Origin: Streptomyces sp. MJM8645
Lineage (GTDB): Bacteria > Actinomycetota > Actinomycetes > Streptomycetales > Streptomycetaceae
DNA: 64,000 nt
NCBI RefSeq assembly: GCF_001625365.1
Contig: NZ_LJJF01000001.1
Coordinates: 2,356,001-2,420,000 of the forward strand
Reading direction: 5' to 3'
Position numbers and translations under genes: made by a program. The notes beneath the pieces were generated by a model. That model did not search any database. It was not told where the DNA came from and saw only the letters and a program-made list of their open reading frames with translations. Shown here in pieces: positions 17,918 through 25,872 of this stretch (position 1 is its first letter; every line of letters starts with the position of its first letter).

Positions 17918-19387
17918 GTGACCCAACAACTCGCCGTCGCCCCCGACCCGGTCCGCGCCGCCACCACCCCCGGCACCGCGACCGCGGCCGCCGCCCGCAC
18001 CGCCGTCCCCTCCCTCGGCACCGCCGGGCTGGTCACCGTCCTGCTCGGGGCCTTCCTGCCGATGCTCGACTTCTTCATCGTGAACGTCGCCCTGCCCACC
18101 ATCGACCACGACCTGGCCGCCGGGCCCGCCGTCCTCGAACTCGTCGCCGCCGGCTACGGCATCGCCTTCGCCGTCCTGCTCGTCCTCGGCGGGCGCCTCG
18201 GCGACATCTTCGGCCGCCGCCGGCTCTTCGTCGTCGGCGCCGCCACCTTCGCCCTCACCTCGCTCGCCTGCGGCCTCGCCCCCGGCGCCTGGACCCTGGT
18301 CGCCGCCCGCGCCGCCCAGGGCGCCTCGGCCGCGCTGCTGATCCCGCAGGTCCTCGGCACCATCACCGCCGCCACCGACGGCGCCCGGCGCGGCCGCGCC
18401 CTCAGCATCTACGGCGCCGTCGGCGGCATCTCCGTGGTCATCGGGCAGGTGCTCGGCGGCATGCTCGTCGCCGCCGACCTGTTCGGCACCGGCTGGCGCT
18501 CCGTCTTCCTGCTCAACGTGCCGTTCGCGCTGCTCGCCCTGGTCCTCGCCGTCCGCTACGTCCCGGAGAGCCGGGCCACCCAGGCCGCCCGCGTCGACGT
18601 GCCCGGCACCGTCCTGCTCACCGCCTCGCTGCTCGCCCTGCTCGTCCCGCTGATGGAGGGCCGCGCCGCCGGCTGGCCGCTCTGGTCCTGGGTGCTGCTC
18701 GCACTGTTCCCCGTCCTCGCCGCCGCCTTCGTCCTGGTCGAACGCCGGGCGGAGCAGCGCGGCGCCACCCCGCTGGTGCCGCCGTCCCTGCTGCGCATCC
18801 CCGAGATGCGGCGCGGCCTCGGCATCGCCCTGCCCTACTTCGCCGGCTTCGGCGGCTTCATGTTCGTCATCGCCGTCGCCCTCCAGCAGGGCCTGCACCT
18901 CGGCCCGGTCGCGGCCGGCTGGGCGCTCGTCCCGATGGCCGTCGGCTACTTCACCGCCTCGCTCTCCGGCCCCCGCCTGATCGGCCGCTACGGCAGCCGG
19001 GTGCTGAGTGCGGGCGCCGTCATCCAGGCCGCCGGCCTGGCCACCCTCGCCGTCACCGTCCTCGCCGACTGGTCGCACTTCTCCCCGCTGCGGATGGCGC
19101 CCGGCGTCGCCCTCGCCGGCATCGGACAAGGCCTGATCGGCACCCCGCTGTTCCGCGTCGTCCTCGCCAAGGTGCCCGCCGCCCGGGCCGGCGTCGGCAG
19201 CGGCGTCCTGGCCACCGGCCAGCAGTCCAGCCTCGCCCTCGGCGTCGCCACCCTCGGCACCCTCTACCTGTCGCTCTCCCCCAGCCTCGGCATGGACCGC
19301 GCCCTCGCCCTCTGCCTGGGCCTTCAGCTCATCGGCTCCTTCGTCATCCTGTACCTGACCACCCGCCTCCCCCGCTCCATCGGCTGA
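17918..19387 (+). CDS. MFS transporter, DHA2 (14-TM) family
   Basis: A 489-residue drug:H+ antiporter-type exporter. The N-terminal segment after a low-complexity Ala/Thr tail contains FLPMLDFFIVNVALPTI, the DHA2 motif D1, followed by GGRLGDIFGRRRLF (motif A), then motif C-like GGISVVIGQVLGGML. Fourteen hydrophobic segments fit the length. The start GTG at 17918-17920 follows AGGAC. It is divergent from the MmyB-type regulator, which probably controls it. The substrate is unknown. Confidence 0.92.
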   Translation: MTQQLAVAPDPVRAATTPGTATAAAARTAVPSLGTAGLVTVLLGAFLPMLDFFIVNVALPTIDHDLAAGPAVLELVAAGYGIAFAVLLVLGGRLGDIFGRRRLFVVGAATFALTSLACGLAPGAWTLVAARAAQGASAALLIPQVLGTITAATDGARRGRALSIYGAVGGISVVIGQVLGGMLVAADLFGTGWRSVFLLNVPFALLALVLAVRYVPESRATQAARVDVPGTVLLTASLLALLVPLMEGRAAGWPLWSWVLLALFPVLAAAFVLVERRAEQRGATPLVPPSLLRIPEMRRGLGIALPYFAGFGGFMFVIAVALQQGLHLGPVAAGWALVPMAVGYFTASLSGPRLIGRYGSRVLSAGAVIQAAGLATLAVTVLADWSHFSPLRMAPGVALAGIGQGLIGTPLFRVVLAKVPAARAGVGSGVLATGQQSSLALGVATLGTLYLSLSPSLGMDRALALCLGLQLIGSFVILYLTTRLPRSIG

Positions 19388-19426
19388 GCCCCCCGGCCCC
19401 CGGGCCACGGGCCACAGCGACGGCGA

Positions 19427-19459
19427 CGGCCCCGCGATCGACACCCGATCGCGGGGCCG
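19427..19459. terminator. Bidirectional terminator between MFS and PI-PLC genes
   Basis: A 14-bp perfect inverted repeat (19427-19440 / 19446-19459) with loop ACACC lies 39 bp after the MFS stop and 56 bp after the end of the converging gene. Confidence 0.75.
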
Positions 19460-19515
19460 CCGGCACGTCGCGGAGCGTGAGCAACGGCGAGTCGGCGGGC
19501 CGGTCAGCGGGCCGG

Positions 19516-20454
19516 TCAGCGGCCGATGAAGTTCTTGTCGATGAGCAGTTGCAGGACGTCGGTGTGGAAGTCGGGGAAGTCCATCGGGACGATGCCGAAG
19601 TGGGCGGGCTGCTGGCGGCGGGCGTTCAGGTAGTCGCGGACGGGAGGCACGATGGCGGCCGCGTTGACCTTGGGCCAGCCGCCGTTGGCGTAGCTGGTGA
19701 AGTTCACGTACATCCGCGGGGAGCCCTGGTCGAGGAAGGCGCGGTCGAACCAGTCGGTGACGGCCTTGGACTTGGCGGCGAGGCTGATGCCCTGGAAGGT
19801 GTCCTGGGTGGCGAACCAGGTGTTGGTGGCGCTCGACCACTGGATGACGGACCAGGGGTTGGCGAAGTCGGCGGCGAGGACGACGCGGCCGCGGGCCTGG
19901 CCGAGGGTGGGCCACCAGGGGTTCGTCCAGAACAGGCCCCGGTAGCCGAGGCCGTCCAGGTAGTGGTTGATCCGGCGCTGGAACTCGGTGTCGTCGAGCC
20001 GGTTCCCGCCCGCGTACTCGTTCCTGACGCGCATGACGAGGCCCTCGCCCGGGTTGGCGGCGAGGAAGGCGCGGCACTGGTCGAGGACGTCCTGGAGGCG
20101 GACGTACTGGTAGTTGTCGCTGTGGTAGATGCCGAGTTCGTCGGCCGTCCCCGCGAGCCCGTTGCAGCGGATGTCGAGGAAGCGGATGCCGCGCTGGAGC
20201 TGCTCGGGCAGGCCCCAGTTCTGGGTGTGGGACCACTCGGTGCCGTGCAGCGGGTCGGTGCAGCAGGAGTCGTGGGTGCCGGGGATCGTCAGGGCGGTCA
20301 GCGGCGTGGCGTCGTCCAGGGCGCTCATCCAGGCGGACGGGCTGACGGCTGCGGCTGCGGCTGCCGCCGCGTCCGGGCTGAACGCGGCGGCGGCCAGGAG
20401 GGCGCCACCGGCACCGGCTCCCCAGCGCAGGACGTCACGACGGGTGGGGCTCAT
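19516..20454 (-). CDS. Secreted phosphatidylinositol-specific phospholipase C-like protein
   Basis: A 312-residue exported protein. The N-terminus carries a twin-arginine signal (PTRRDVLRWGAGAGG followed by an Ala-rich hydrophobic region). The mature protein has the PI-PLC X-domain signatures LTIPGTHDSCC (catalytic His in THD) and RGIRFLDIRCN, then GIYHSDNYQY with the second His. A Trp-rich segment (LFWTNPWWPTLGQARGRVVL) follows. This resembles bacterial PI-PLC enzymes acting on phosphatidylinositol or GPI-like lipids. It is monocistronic. Confidence 0.88.
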   Translation of the reverse strand: MSPTRRDVLRWGAGAGGALLAAAAFSPDAAAAAAAAVSPSAWMSALDDATPLTALTIPGTHDSCCTDPLHGTEWSHTQNWGLPEQLQRGIRFLDIRCNGLAGTADELGIYHSDNYQYVRLQDVLDQCRAFLAANPGEGLVMRVRNEYAGGNRLDDTEFQRRINHYLDGLGYRGLFWTNPWWPTLGQARGRVVLAADFANPWSVIQWSSATNTWFATQDTFQGISLAAKSKAVTDWFDRAFLDQGSPRMYVNFTSYANGGWPKVNAAAIVPPVRDYLNARRQQPAHFGIVPMDFPDFHTDVLQLLIDKNFIGR

Positions 20455-20660
20455 GCGGGCTCCTCACATCGACCTCTGGGAGGGGGAATTGTCATGCCCC
20501 CTCCCGGATCTGCTCGATGGGACGGGCCCCGAAACCCGTGACACGCGGCACAGGAAGTCGGCCTGGTCGACTTTTCGTGCGGCGGGTCGGGTGGAATTGA
20601 CCCTTCCGTGGAGATGGTTCGTCATGGGACGATCCAGGCCCGGGGGAAAGGTGAGACCTC

Positions 20661-20894
20661 ATGACCTTCGTCATCGCGTTCCTGGTCGCACTCGTGGCCA
20701 CCATCATCGGCACGACCGTCTTCCTGAGTCGCCGAGAGCGCGCCCGCAGCGGCCACTCGGACGACACCGAAGGGCTGCTGATCGAACACCAGCGAACCGC
20801 GCACGCCGCCCAACTGCGCGGGACCTACTCCAGCCTGGCCGTCCACCACGGCACCGGGCTGATCACCGACGACCTGCACAAGCACTACTCCTAG
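20661..20894 (+). CDS. Small single-span membrane protein, unknown
   Basis: A 77-residue protein with one N-terminal membrane helix (FVIAFLVALVATIIGTTVFL) followed by a basic stop-transfer RRERAR and a polar cytoplasmic tail ending in GLITDDLHKHYS. The ATG at 20661 has AAAGGTGAG upstream. It is followed after 8 bp by a second tiny hydrophobic gene and the methyltransferase, so the three probably form an operon. No family is recognised. Confidence 0.65.
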   Translation: MTFVIAFLVALVATIIGTTVFLSRRERARSGHSDDTEGLLIEHQRTAHAAQLRGTYSSLAVHHGTGLITDDLHKHYS

Positions 20895-20902
20895 GGGCTC
20901 CC

Positions 20903-21019
20903 TTGGCGAACCCCTCCTTCCTCCTCGTACTCTGCGTTGTCACCGTGCTGGTCAACTCCGCACTCAGCAGGGCGATCCAGCACAGACGCACACGCCCGCC
21001 CCAGGAAGGAGAACCATGA
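20903..21019 (+). CDS. Tiny (38-aa) hydrophobic protein translationally coupled to the methyltransferase
   Basis: A TTG-started frame with AGGGG 5 nt upstream encodes ANPSFLLVLCVVTVLVNSAL followed by SRAIQHRRTRPPQEGEP: one membrane helix and a basic tail. Its TGA overlaps the ATG of the next gene (ATGA), suggesting translational coupling. It is too small for standard gene calling. It may be a real micropeptide or only a leader that couples translation. Confidence 0.5.
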   Translation: MANPSFLLVLCVVTVLVNSALSRAIQHRRTRPPQEGEP

Positions 21020-22089
21020 CCCCGGACACTGCAGCCGCCCGCCGTACGCTCGCCGACCGGCTTGAGGCGGGCGGCGCCCTGAGCAGCCCGGCGCTGCGGG
21101 CGGCCGTGGAGGCCGTTCCCCGGGAGCCGTTCCTGCGCCCCGGGGTGTTCGTGTCCACCGGCAGGCGCCGCTGGCGGCCGGTGACCGAGCGCGGCGCCGA
21201 TCCGACGGAGTGGGTCGAACTCGCTTACAGCAACCGGTCGTTGGTCACCCAGCTGAACGGCCATCTGACCGCCGACCAGGTCTCCGTGCCCGTCCGGGGC
21301 TTCCCCACCGCCTCCACCACCGCCCCGGCCGCCACCGTCCGCATGATCGACGCCCTGGGCGCCGAAGACGGGCACACCGTGTTGGAGATCGGCACCGGCA
21401 CGGGCTACTCGACGGCCCTGCTCCGCCACCTCCTCGGCGAGCGCAACGTCGGCACCGTCGAGGCCGACCCGAAAGTCACGTACGACCGGGTGATCGCCAC
21501 CCACGCGGTGCGCCGCATCCCCTACGCCTGGGTGCAGCGGACCAAGCCCGGCGGCACGATCCTGGCCACGGTCGGCACCTGGCCCGAGGGCGCCGGCCTG
21601 GCCAGGGTCACCGTCGCCGCCGACGGCACCGCCGACGGCCGGTTCATCGACCGTTCCACCCTCCCTCCCGTCCGCCCCGAGCCCCCGACGGCCCGGGTCG
21701 GGGGCCTCGCAGCCCGGGCCGAGGCGGTCGCACCGAAGCGGCTGGCGCACGTCTCCCCCACCCTCCTCAACGAACCGACGCCGGCCATCCTCGCCCAACT
21801 CGCCTTTCCCAGCGCCAAGTTCACCGTATCGATCGGGGAGGACCTGGAGTCGATCCACTACCTGGCCACCCCCGGATCCGCCGCCGAGGTCGCCGACGAC
21901 ACCTACGGCTGGACCGTCCACCAGAGCGGCCCGGTCGCCCTGTGGGACGAGGTCGAGCGCATCCTCACCGCCTGGCAGGAGGCCGGACGCCCCGACCTCA
22001 CCGCCGTCCGCCTGCGGATCACCGACCGGGCGACCCACTACTGGATCGACGGCCACCCCGCCCTCCGCTGGGAGCACGCCGCCATCTGA
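21016..22089 (+). CDS. Protein-L-isoaspartate methyltransferase-like protein with internal core deletion
   Basis: A 357-residue PCMT-family protein. The N-terminus has EAVPREPFLRPGVF, then the SAM-binding motif I region HTVLEIGTGTGYSTALL (about residues 116-132), and motif region YDRVIATHAVRRIPYAWVQ. In PCMT relatives about 30-40 residues lie between motif I/post-I (NVGTVEADP) and YDRVIAT; here only K-V-T separates them. That segment normally supplies strands and the loop that cradle SAM, so the fold looks truncated although the frame is intact. The C-terminal half resembles methyltransferases found beside RiPP (FxLD-type) genes. Activity is doubtful. Confidence 0.75.
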   Translation: MTPDTAAARRTLADRLEAGGALSSPALRAAVEAVPREPFLRPGVFVSTGRRRWRPVTERGADPTEWVELAYSNRSLVTQLNGHLTADQVSVPVRGFPTASTTAPAATVRMIDALGAEDGHTVLEIGTGTGYSTALLRHLLGERNVGTVEADPKVTYDRVIATHAVRRIPYAWVQRTKPGGTILATVGTWPEGAGLARVTVAADGTADGRFIDRSTLPPVRPEPPTARVGGLAARAEAVAPKRLAHVSPTLLNEPTPAILAQLAFPSAKFTVSIGEDLESIHYLATPGSAAEVADDTYGWTVHQSGPVALWDEVERILTAWQEAGRPDLTAVRLRITDRATHYWIDGHPALRWEHAAI

Positions 22090-22196
22090 CAGATCGACAG
22101 AACACCTCCGGGAATGGGGTGATCTCGGGACGGCGAGGCCGACCGATGGAATGCTGTGGCCCAGTCCGACCATCGCAACCACCCGGGGAGTCACCC

Positions 22197-22898
22197 ATGC
22201 CGCTGTTCGGCAGCCGCAAGAACCTTCCGAGGCCGCTGTGCGACGAGCACGGCCCGTGCCAGGCGCTGGCGAAGATCTCGGTCTTCGAGGTCCGGGACCG
22301 ACTGCGGCTCCTGATCACCAGGAGCCGCGGCCTGGGGCCCGATCCGATGGCGCGGCAGATCGACGACGAGCTGTCGGTCGTCCTCTGCGTGGACGCCGGC
22401 AAGCGGGCCGGCAAGACCGAGGCCCTGTCGATAGCCGAACACGCCGCCGACCAGTGGAGCATCAGCCGGGCCGAGCTGTGGGAGCGGGCCTTCGCGAACC
22501 TGGCCACCGAGCAGCTCAACCGGCAGGTCTTCGACGCGTCCAACGGCGACACCATCCACACCGTCAACGGCATGGGAGCCTGGCCCGGAGCCGCCCACGC
22601 GCTGCGCCTGGAGAACGCCCTGGGAGGCGGCATCGAGCTGCCCAACGGCGCCCTGGTCGCCCTGCCGACGAACAACACACTCTGCGCGGTGCCGATCCGC
22701 ACCAGCCTGTCGCTGAACGCCATCCGCTTCCTGATCGACCTGTCGAAGGAGCTCGCGGCCGGCGACCCGGCCCCGCTGACCCCGTCGCTCTTCTGGTACC
22801 GGGACGGCTGGATCGAGAACCTCAACGTCGGCTCGGACGGCATGATGCGGGTGTCGCCCCGCTTCCGGGACATGGCGAACGCACTGCCCGCCGACTGA
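22197..22898 (+). CDS. Unknown cytosolic protein
   Basis: A 233-residue protein with no domain I can name. Visible features are a Cys-containing N-terminus (RPLCDEHGPCQALAKI), a basic stretch GKRAGKTE, which is not a P-loop, and the strand-like segment ALVALPTNNTLCAVPI. The ATG at 22197 is preceded by GGGGAG. It follows the methyltransferase by 107 bp in the same direction. Similarity to DUF1444-type proteins is a weak impression only. Confidence 0.6.
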   Translation: MPLFGSRKNLPRPLCDEHGPCQALAKISVFEVRDRLRLLITRSRGLGPDPMARQIDDELSVVLCVDAGKRAGKTEALSIAEHAADQWSISRAELWERAFANLATEQLNRQVFDASNGDTIHTVNGMGAWPGAAHALRLENALGGGIELPNGALVALPTNNTLCAVPIRTSLSLNAIRFLIDLSKELAAGDPAPLTPSLFWYRDGWIENLNVGSDGMMRVSPRFRDMANALPAD

Positions 22899-22957
22899 CC
22901 CGACCTGCCACCGAAAACCCGCTGGCCCGACGGCCCCCTTTGCGTCAGAATGACGAT

Positions 22958-23536
22958 ATGAGCGAGATGCGCGTGGGGAGCCCTGCCGACGTCCGTAGCC
23001 GGGTGGAGCTGGCGGCGCTGACGGCCGCCGGGGTGCGGCCGAAATGGCTGATGTTCTGGGGGCACACCGAGCGGAAGGGCGGGGGGACGCGGCGGGAGTG
23101 CCTGAGCCAGTGGTGGCCCGGGCAGTTCACCGTCGACGGGGTGGCGTACGCGTCCGCCGAGCACTGGATGATGGCGGGCAAGGCCCGGATGTTCGGGGAC
23201 GAGGCCATCGAGCAGCGGGTGCTGGCGGCCCACACGCCGGCCGAGGCGAAGAAGCTGGGGCGGCTGGTCAGGGGGTTCGACGACGCGACCTGGACGGCCG
23301 GCCGGTTCGAGCTGGTCGTCGAGGGGAATGTCGCGAAGTTCGGGCAGGACGAGGCGCTGCGCGCCTACCTGCTGGGCACCGGCGACCGCGTCCTGGTCGA
23401 GGCCAGCCCGGTGGACCGGATCTGGGGCATCGGGCTCGCTGCCGACGACATCCGCGCGGAACGGCCCGACGAGTGGCGGGGGTTGAACCTGCTCGGCTTC
23501 GCCCTGATGGAGGCGCGGGCACGGCTCGCCGCATGA
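22958..23536 (+). CDS. NADAR domain protein (YbiA/DUF1768 family)
   Basis: A 192-residue NADAR protein. Family signatures are LSQWWPGQFTVDGVAYASAE and HWMMAGKARMFGD (about residues 49-80), the long helix region, FGQDEALRAYLLGTGD, LVEASPVDRIWGIGL and LNLLGFALMEAR at the C-terminus. NADAR enzymes handle ADP-ribose or N-glycosidic intermediates; some detoxify riboflavin-pathway intermediates and some remove ADP-ribose from guanine in DNA as antitoxins of DarT-type toxins. No DarT-like gene is adjacent, so a metabolic role is as likely. Its stop overlaps the next gene's ATG. Confidence 0.9.
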   Translation: MSEMRVGSPADVRSRVELAALTAAGVRPKWLMFWGHTERKGGGTRRECLSQWWPGQFTVDGVAYASAEHWMMAGKARMFGDEAIEQRVLAAHTPAEAKKLGRLVRGFDDATWTAGRFELVVEGNVAKFGQDEALRAYLLGTGDRVLVEASPVDRIWGIGLAADDIRAERPDEWRGLNLLGFALMEARARLAA

Positions 23537-24642
23537 GGGCGGTCGGCCCGGTGCTGGACGGCACGGTGGTGGTGTCGGCCGCCGCCGCGCTGGCCCTGGC
23601 GCCCAGGGCGTGGCGGCGGCGCGAGGTCCGGCCGGGGCGCGGGGGGCGCTTCGGCCCGGAGGTGGCGCTGGCGCTGGTCGTGGCACTCGTCTATCTGAAC
23701 CAGGTGCTGTTCGCCGTGTACGTGCAGCGGGTGCGGGGCGGGAGTACGGCGTTCGTCGCCCGCTACCTGCCGCCCGGGTGGTTCGACGTGCCGCGCGGCA
23801 ACCCGGCGATCGACTGGCTGGCGGCGCACTTCCCCGCGCCCGAGCTGCTCGCGCCCACCGTGCTCCGCGTCCAGGCGTTCCTCGAACTCCCGCTGGTGCT
23901 CCTGGCGTTCGCCGCCGTGCTGCGACGCCTGGACCACGGCCTCTACGTCCGGGCGATGCGCTCGCCGCTGACCGGGCTCGCCGCCGCCTCCTATACGGTG
24001 GCGTTCTGCGCGGTGGAGTGGGACCTGCGGAATCCGTACACGGTGGACGACATCGTGCTGCGGACGGTGTCCGCGCTCGTCACACCACCGCTGCTCGTCT
24101 GGCTGGCCTCCCGCGAACGGGCCCGGCCACCCCGCGGCCCGGTGCTGTTCACGCTCGACCTGTGGGCGTTCGGCACGCTGATGCTGACGCTGTACGACAC
24201 CGCGCTGCTGTACAACCTGGCCCGACTCGGCGACCATCTCGCCGGCGCGCTGGCCGCGTTGGCGGTCCTGGCCGCCACCCGGTTCGTGCCGTGGAGCGGC
24301 GGTCCGGCCGGCCCGCACACCACCGCGTTGACCGGCACGCTCGGGCGGGCCCTCGTCCTGTTCTTCGTCCCCGCACTGGCCGTCCGCTACGGCGTCTCCT
24401 TCGGAACCCCCGAACTGGCGGCCGTCGCGGGGCTCGTGGTGCTCCTGCCGGCGGTGCGGACGGTCCGTCTGATCCCCGCCGCCCTGGTCGGGGCGGCCGT
24501 CGGCTGCGCCGTCGCCGTGGTCGCACCCGGCTCGTACTACGAGGCGACCCTGCTGCGGAGCGCGACCGGCGCACTTCTTGCAACGACCGCCGTCTGCGCG
24601 CTCCTTGACACCAGTCGCGCACGACTGGACGTGCTCCCTTAA
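23533..24642 (+). CDS. Polytopic membrane protein, unknown
   Basis: A 369-residue protein with about nine to ten hydrophobic segments, among them VALALVVALVYLNQVLFAVY, LLVWLASR, LAGALAALAVLAATRF and LAAVAGLVVLLPAVRTV. The ATG at 23533 overlaps the NADAR stop. Conserved-looking loops include RYLPPGWFDVPRGNPAIDWL and EWDLRNPYTVDDIVLR. I do not recognise the family. Coupling to the NADAR gene suggests co-expression. Confidence 0.65.
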   Translation: MRAVGPVLDGTVVVSAAAALALAPRAWRRREVRPGRGGRFGPEVALALVVALVYLNQVLFAVYVQRVRGGSTAFVARYLPPGWFDVPRGNPAIDWLAAHFPAPELLAPTVLRVQAFLELPLVLLAFAAVLRRLDHGLYVRAMRSPLTGLAAASYTVAFCAVEWDLRNPYTVDDIVLRTVSALVTPPLLVWLASRERARPPRGPVLFTLDLWAFGTLMLTLYDTALLYNLARLGDHLAGALAALAVLAATRFVPWSGGPAGPHTTALTGTLGRALVLFFVPALAVRYGVSFGTPELAAVAGLVVLLPAVRTVRLIPAALVGAAVGCAVAVVAPGSYYEATLLRSATGALLATTAVCALLDTSRARLDVLP

Positions 24643-24710
24643 CTCCCCCGCCATATAGCGACGCCAGGATGTCCCGCAGTCAGGGGAGAGATGGACGGGG
24701 TGGGGCGATC

Positions 24711-25790
24711 ATGCGCATGCGGCCGACGGCACAATCCGCGGGCCAGGACCCGGAGGGCGAGCAGCAGGCGTACGAACTCCGGGCGGAACTGGACGAGTTA
24801 CTCCGCGCGAGCCGCTACGCGAGCCAGCGGGAGCGGCGGTTGAACGAGGCGATCCGGGCCGCGCCGGGCCGCCAGCGGCCGGACGGGGACCTGCTGCGGC
24901 AACTGGCGCAGGCGCGCACGCTGCGCGAGGGCCTGGGCGCCCGCTGCCTCCAACTGAGCGATCGGCTGGAGGCGTTGGAGAACCGGCTGAGGAGCCGACC
25001 GCCGGAGCCGCAACCGGCCCAGGCCCCGCCGCCCCAGGCCCGGCCCGCCCGCCCCGACATCGGCGCCCTCGCCGAGCGGGTGGCGGCCCTGCACCGTGCC
25101 GGCGCCTTCGCCGAGGCGACGGAGCTGCTGTCCCGGGCGGCCACCGGCCTCGATCCGGCGGACGCCGCGCTGCTGGTCGGCATGCTCTCCCGGCGCGGCC
25201 CGACGGGCGCGTCCCTGCACCTGGCCAGGAGCGCCGCGCAGTGCGCGCCGGAGCAGGCGGTGGCGATGCTGGCGGAGTTGCGCGAGCTGGGGCTGGCGGA
25301 GGAGGCGGCGGAGCTGTTCCACGCGTTCTGGGGCTATCCGGCGTCGGCACTGCCCGCCCTGCTGGCCGCGCTGGAGCGGGCCGGGCAGGGCGCGGACGGC
25401 GCGACGCTGCTGTGGGAGTGGGGTTCGGCGCCGACGCCGGAGCTGACGGCGCTGGCGACCGGCCTCCGTCGCACGGGCCGGCACGCCGACGTGCGGACGC
25501 TGCTGCGCCAGGCGGCCGGGCGGCCGACGGCGGAGCTGGCCGCGCTGGCGACGGAGCTGCCGGCCGAGCTCGCGACCGTCCTGCTGTACGAGCTGGCGGC
25601 GCTGCGCCCGCCGGTGGAGCTGGTCAAGCTGGCGGCCGCGCTGGACACCAGCCCGGAGCTGTACGGGCGGCTGCTCGCCGCGCTGCTCGCCGACGGCGCC
25701 CGGCACCGGACGACGCTGGCCGCCCTGCGCAGCGCCGGCCTGCCGACCGAACCGGCTGCGGCCCCCCGTTCCCGCTGGGGCAGACGGTAA
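24711..25790 (+). CDS. Unknown alpha-helical repeat protein with a TTA codon
   Basis: A 359-residue protein. Residues about 15-95 are charged and coiled-coil-like, followed by a Pro/Gln/Ala linker (PPEPQPAQAPPPQARP) and a C-terminal two-thirds of short amphipathic helices rich in Leu and Ala, suggesting an alpha-solenoid (for example ELTALATGLRRTGRHADVRT). No family is recognised. The ATG at 24711 has GGGG upstream; 24669 is an alternative in-frame start. Codon 30 is TTA (24798-24800), a leucine codon that in Streptomyces is read only by the bldA tRNA, so translation may be developmentally limited. Confidence 0.65.
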   Translation: MRMRPTAQSAGQDPEGEQQAYELRAELDELLRASRYASQRERRLNEAIRAAPGRQRPDGDLLRQLAQARTLREGLGARCLQLSDRLEALENRLRSRPPEPQPAQAPPPQARPARPDIGALAERVAALHRAGAFAEATELLSRAATGLDPADAALLVGMLSRRGPTGASLHLARSAAQCAPEQAVAMLAELRELGLAEEAAELFHAFWGYPASALPALLAALERAGQGADGATLLWEWGSAPTPELTALATGLRRTGRHADVRTLLRQAAGRPTAELAALATELPAELATVLLYELAALRPPVELVKLAAALDTSPELYGRLLAALLADGARHRTTLAALRSAGLPTEPAAAPRSRWGRR

Positions 25791-25810
25791 GCAGAGGGCG
25801 GGAACACGCA

Positions 25811-25855
25811 GGAGCCCCCGCCCGCCCCGGACGGACCGGGGCGAACGAGGGCTCC
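25811..25855. terminator. Bidirectional hairpin between the helical-repeat gene and glyS
   Basis: An outer GGAGCCC/GGGCTCC pair (25811-25817, 25849-25855) encloses an inner perfect CGCCCCGG-5-CCGGGGCG stem (25823-25830, 25836-25843). It sits between the two converging stops. Confidence 0.6.
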
Positions 25856-25872
25856 AGAAGGGCTGAGCGGGC

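Noticed and set aside
17816..20236. Extension of the XRE-type regulator to more than 1100 residues
   Set aside because: The extra part is antisense to the MFS gene and PI-PLC region; the HTH protein starts normally at 17815.
20661..21019. Small proteins as FxLD-type RiPP precursors
   Set aside because: Although the adjacent methyltransferase resembles those linked to such peptides, neither small protein has the FxLD core or a leader-core layout; both look like membrane proteins.
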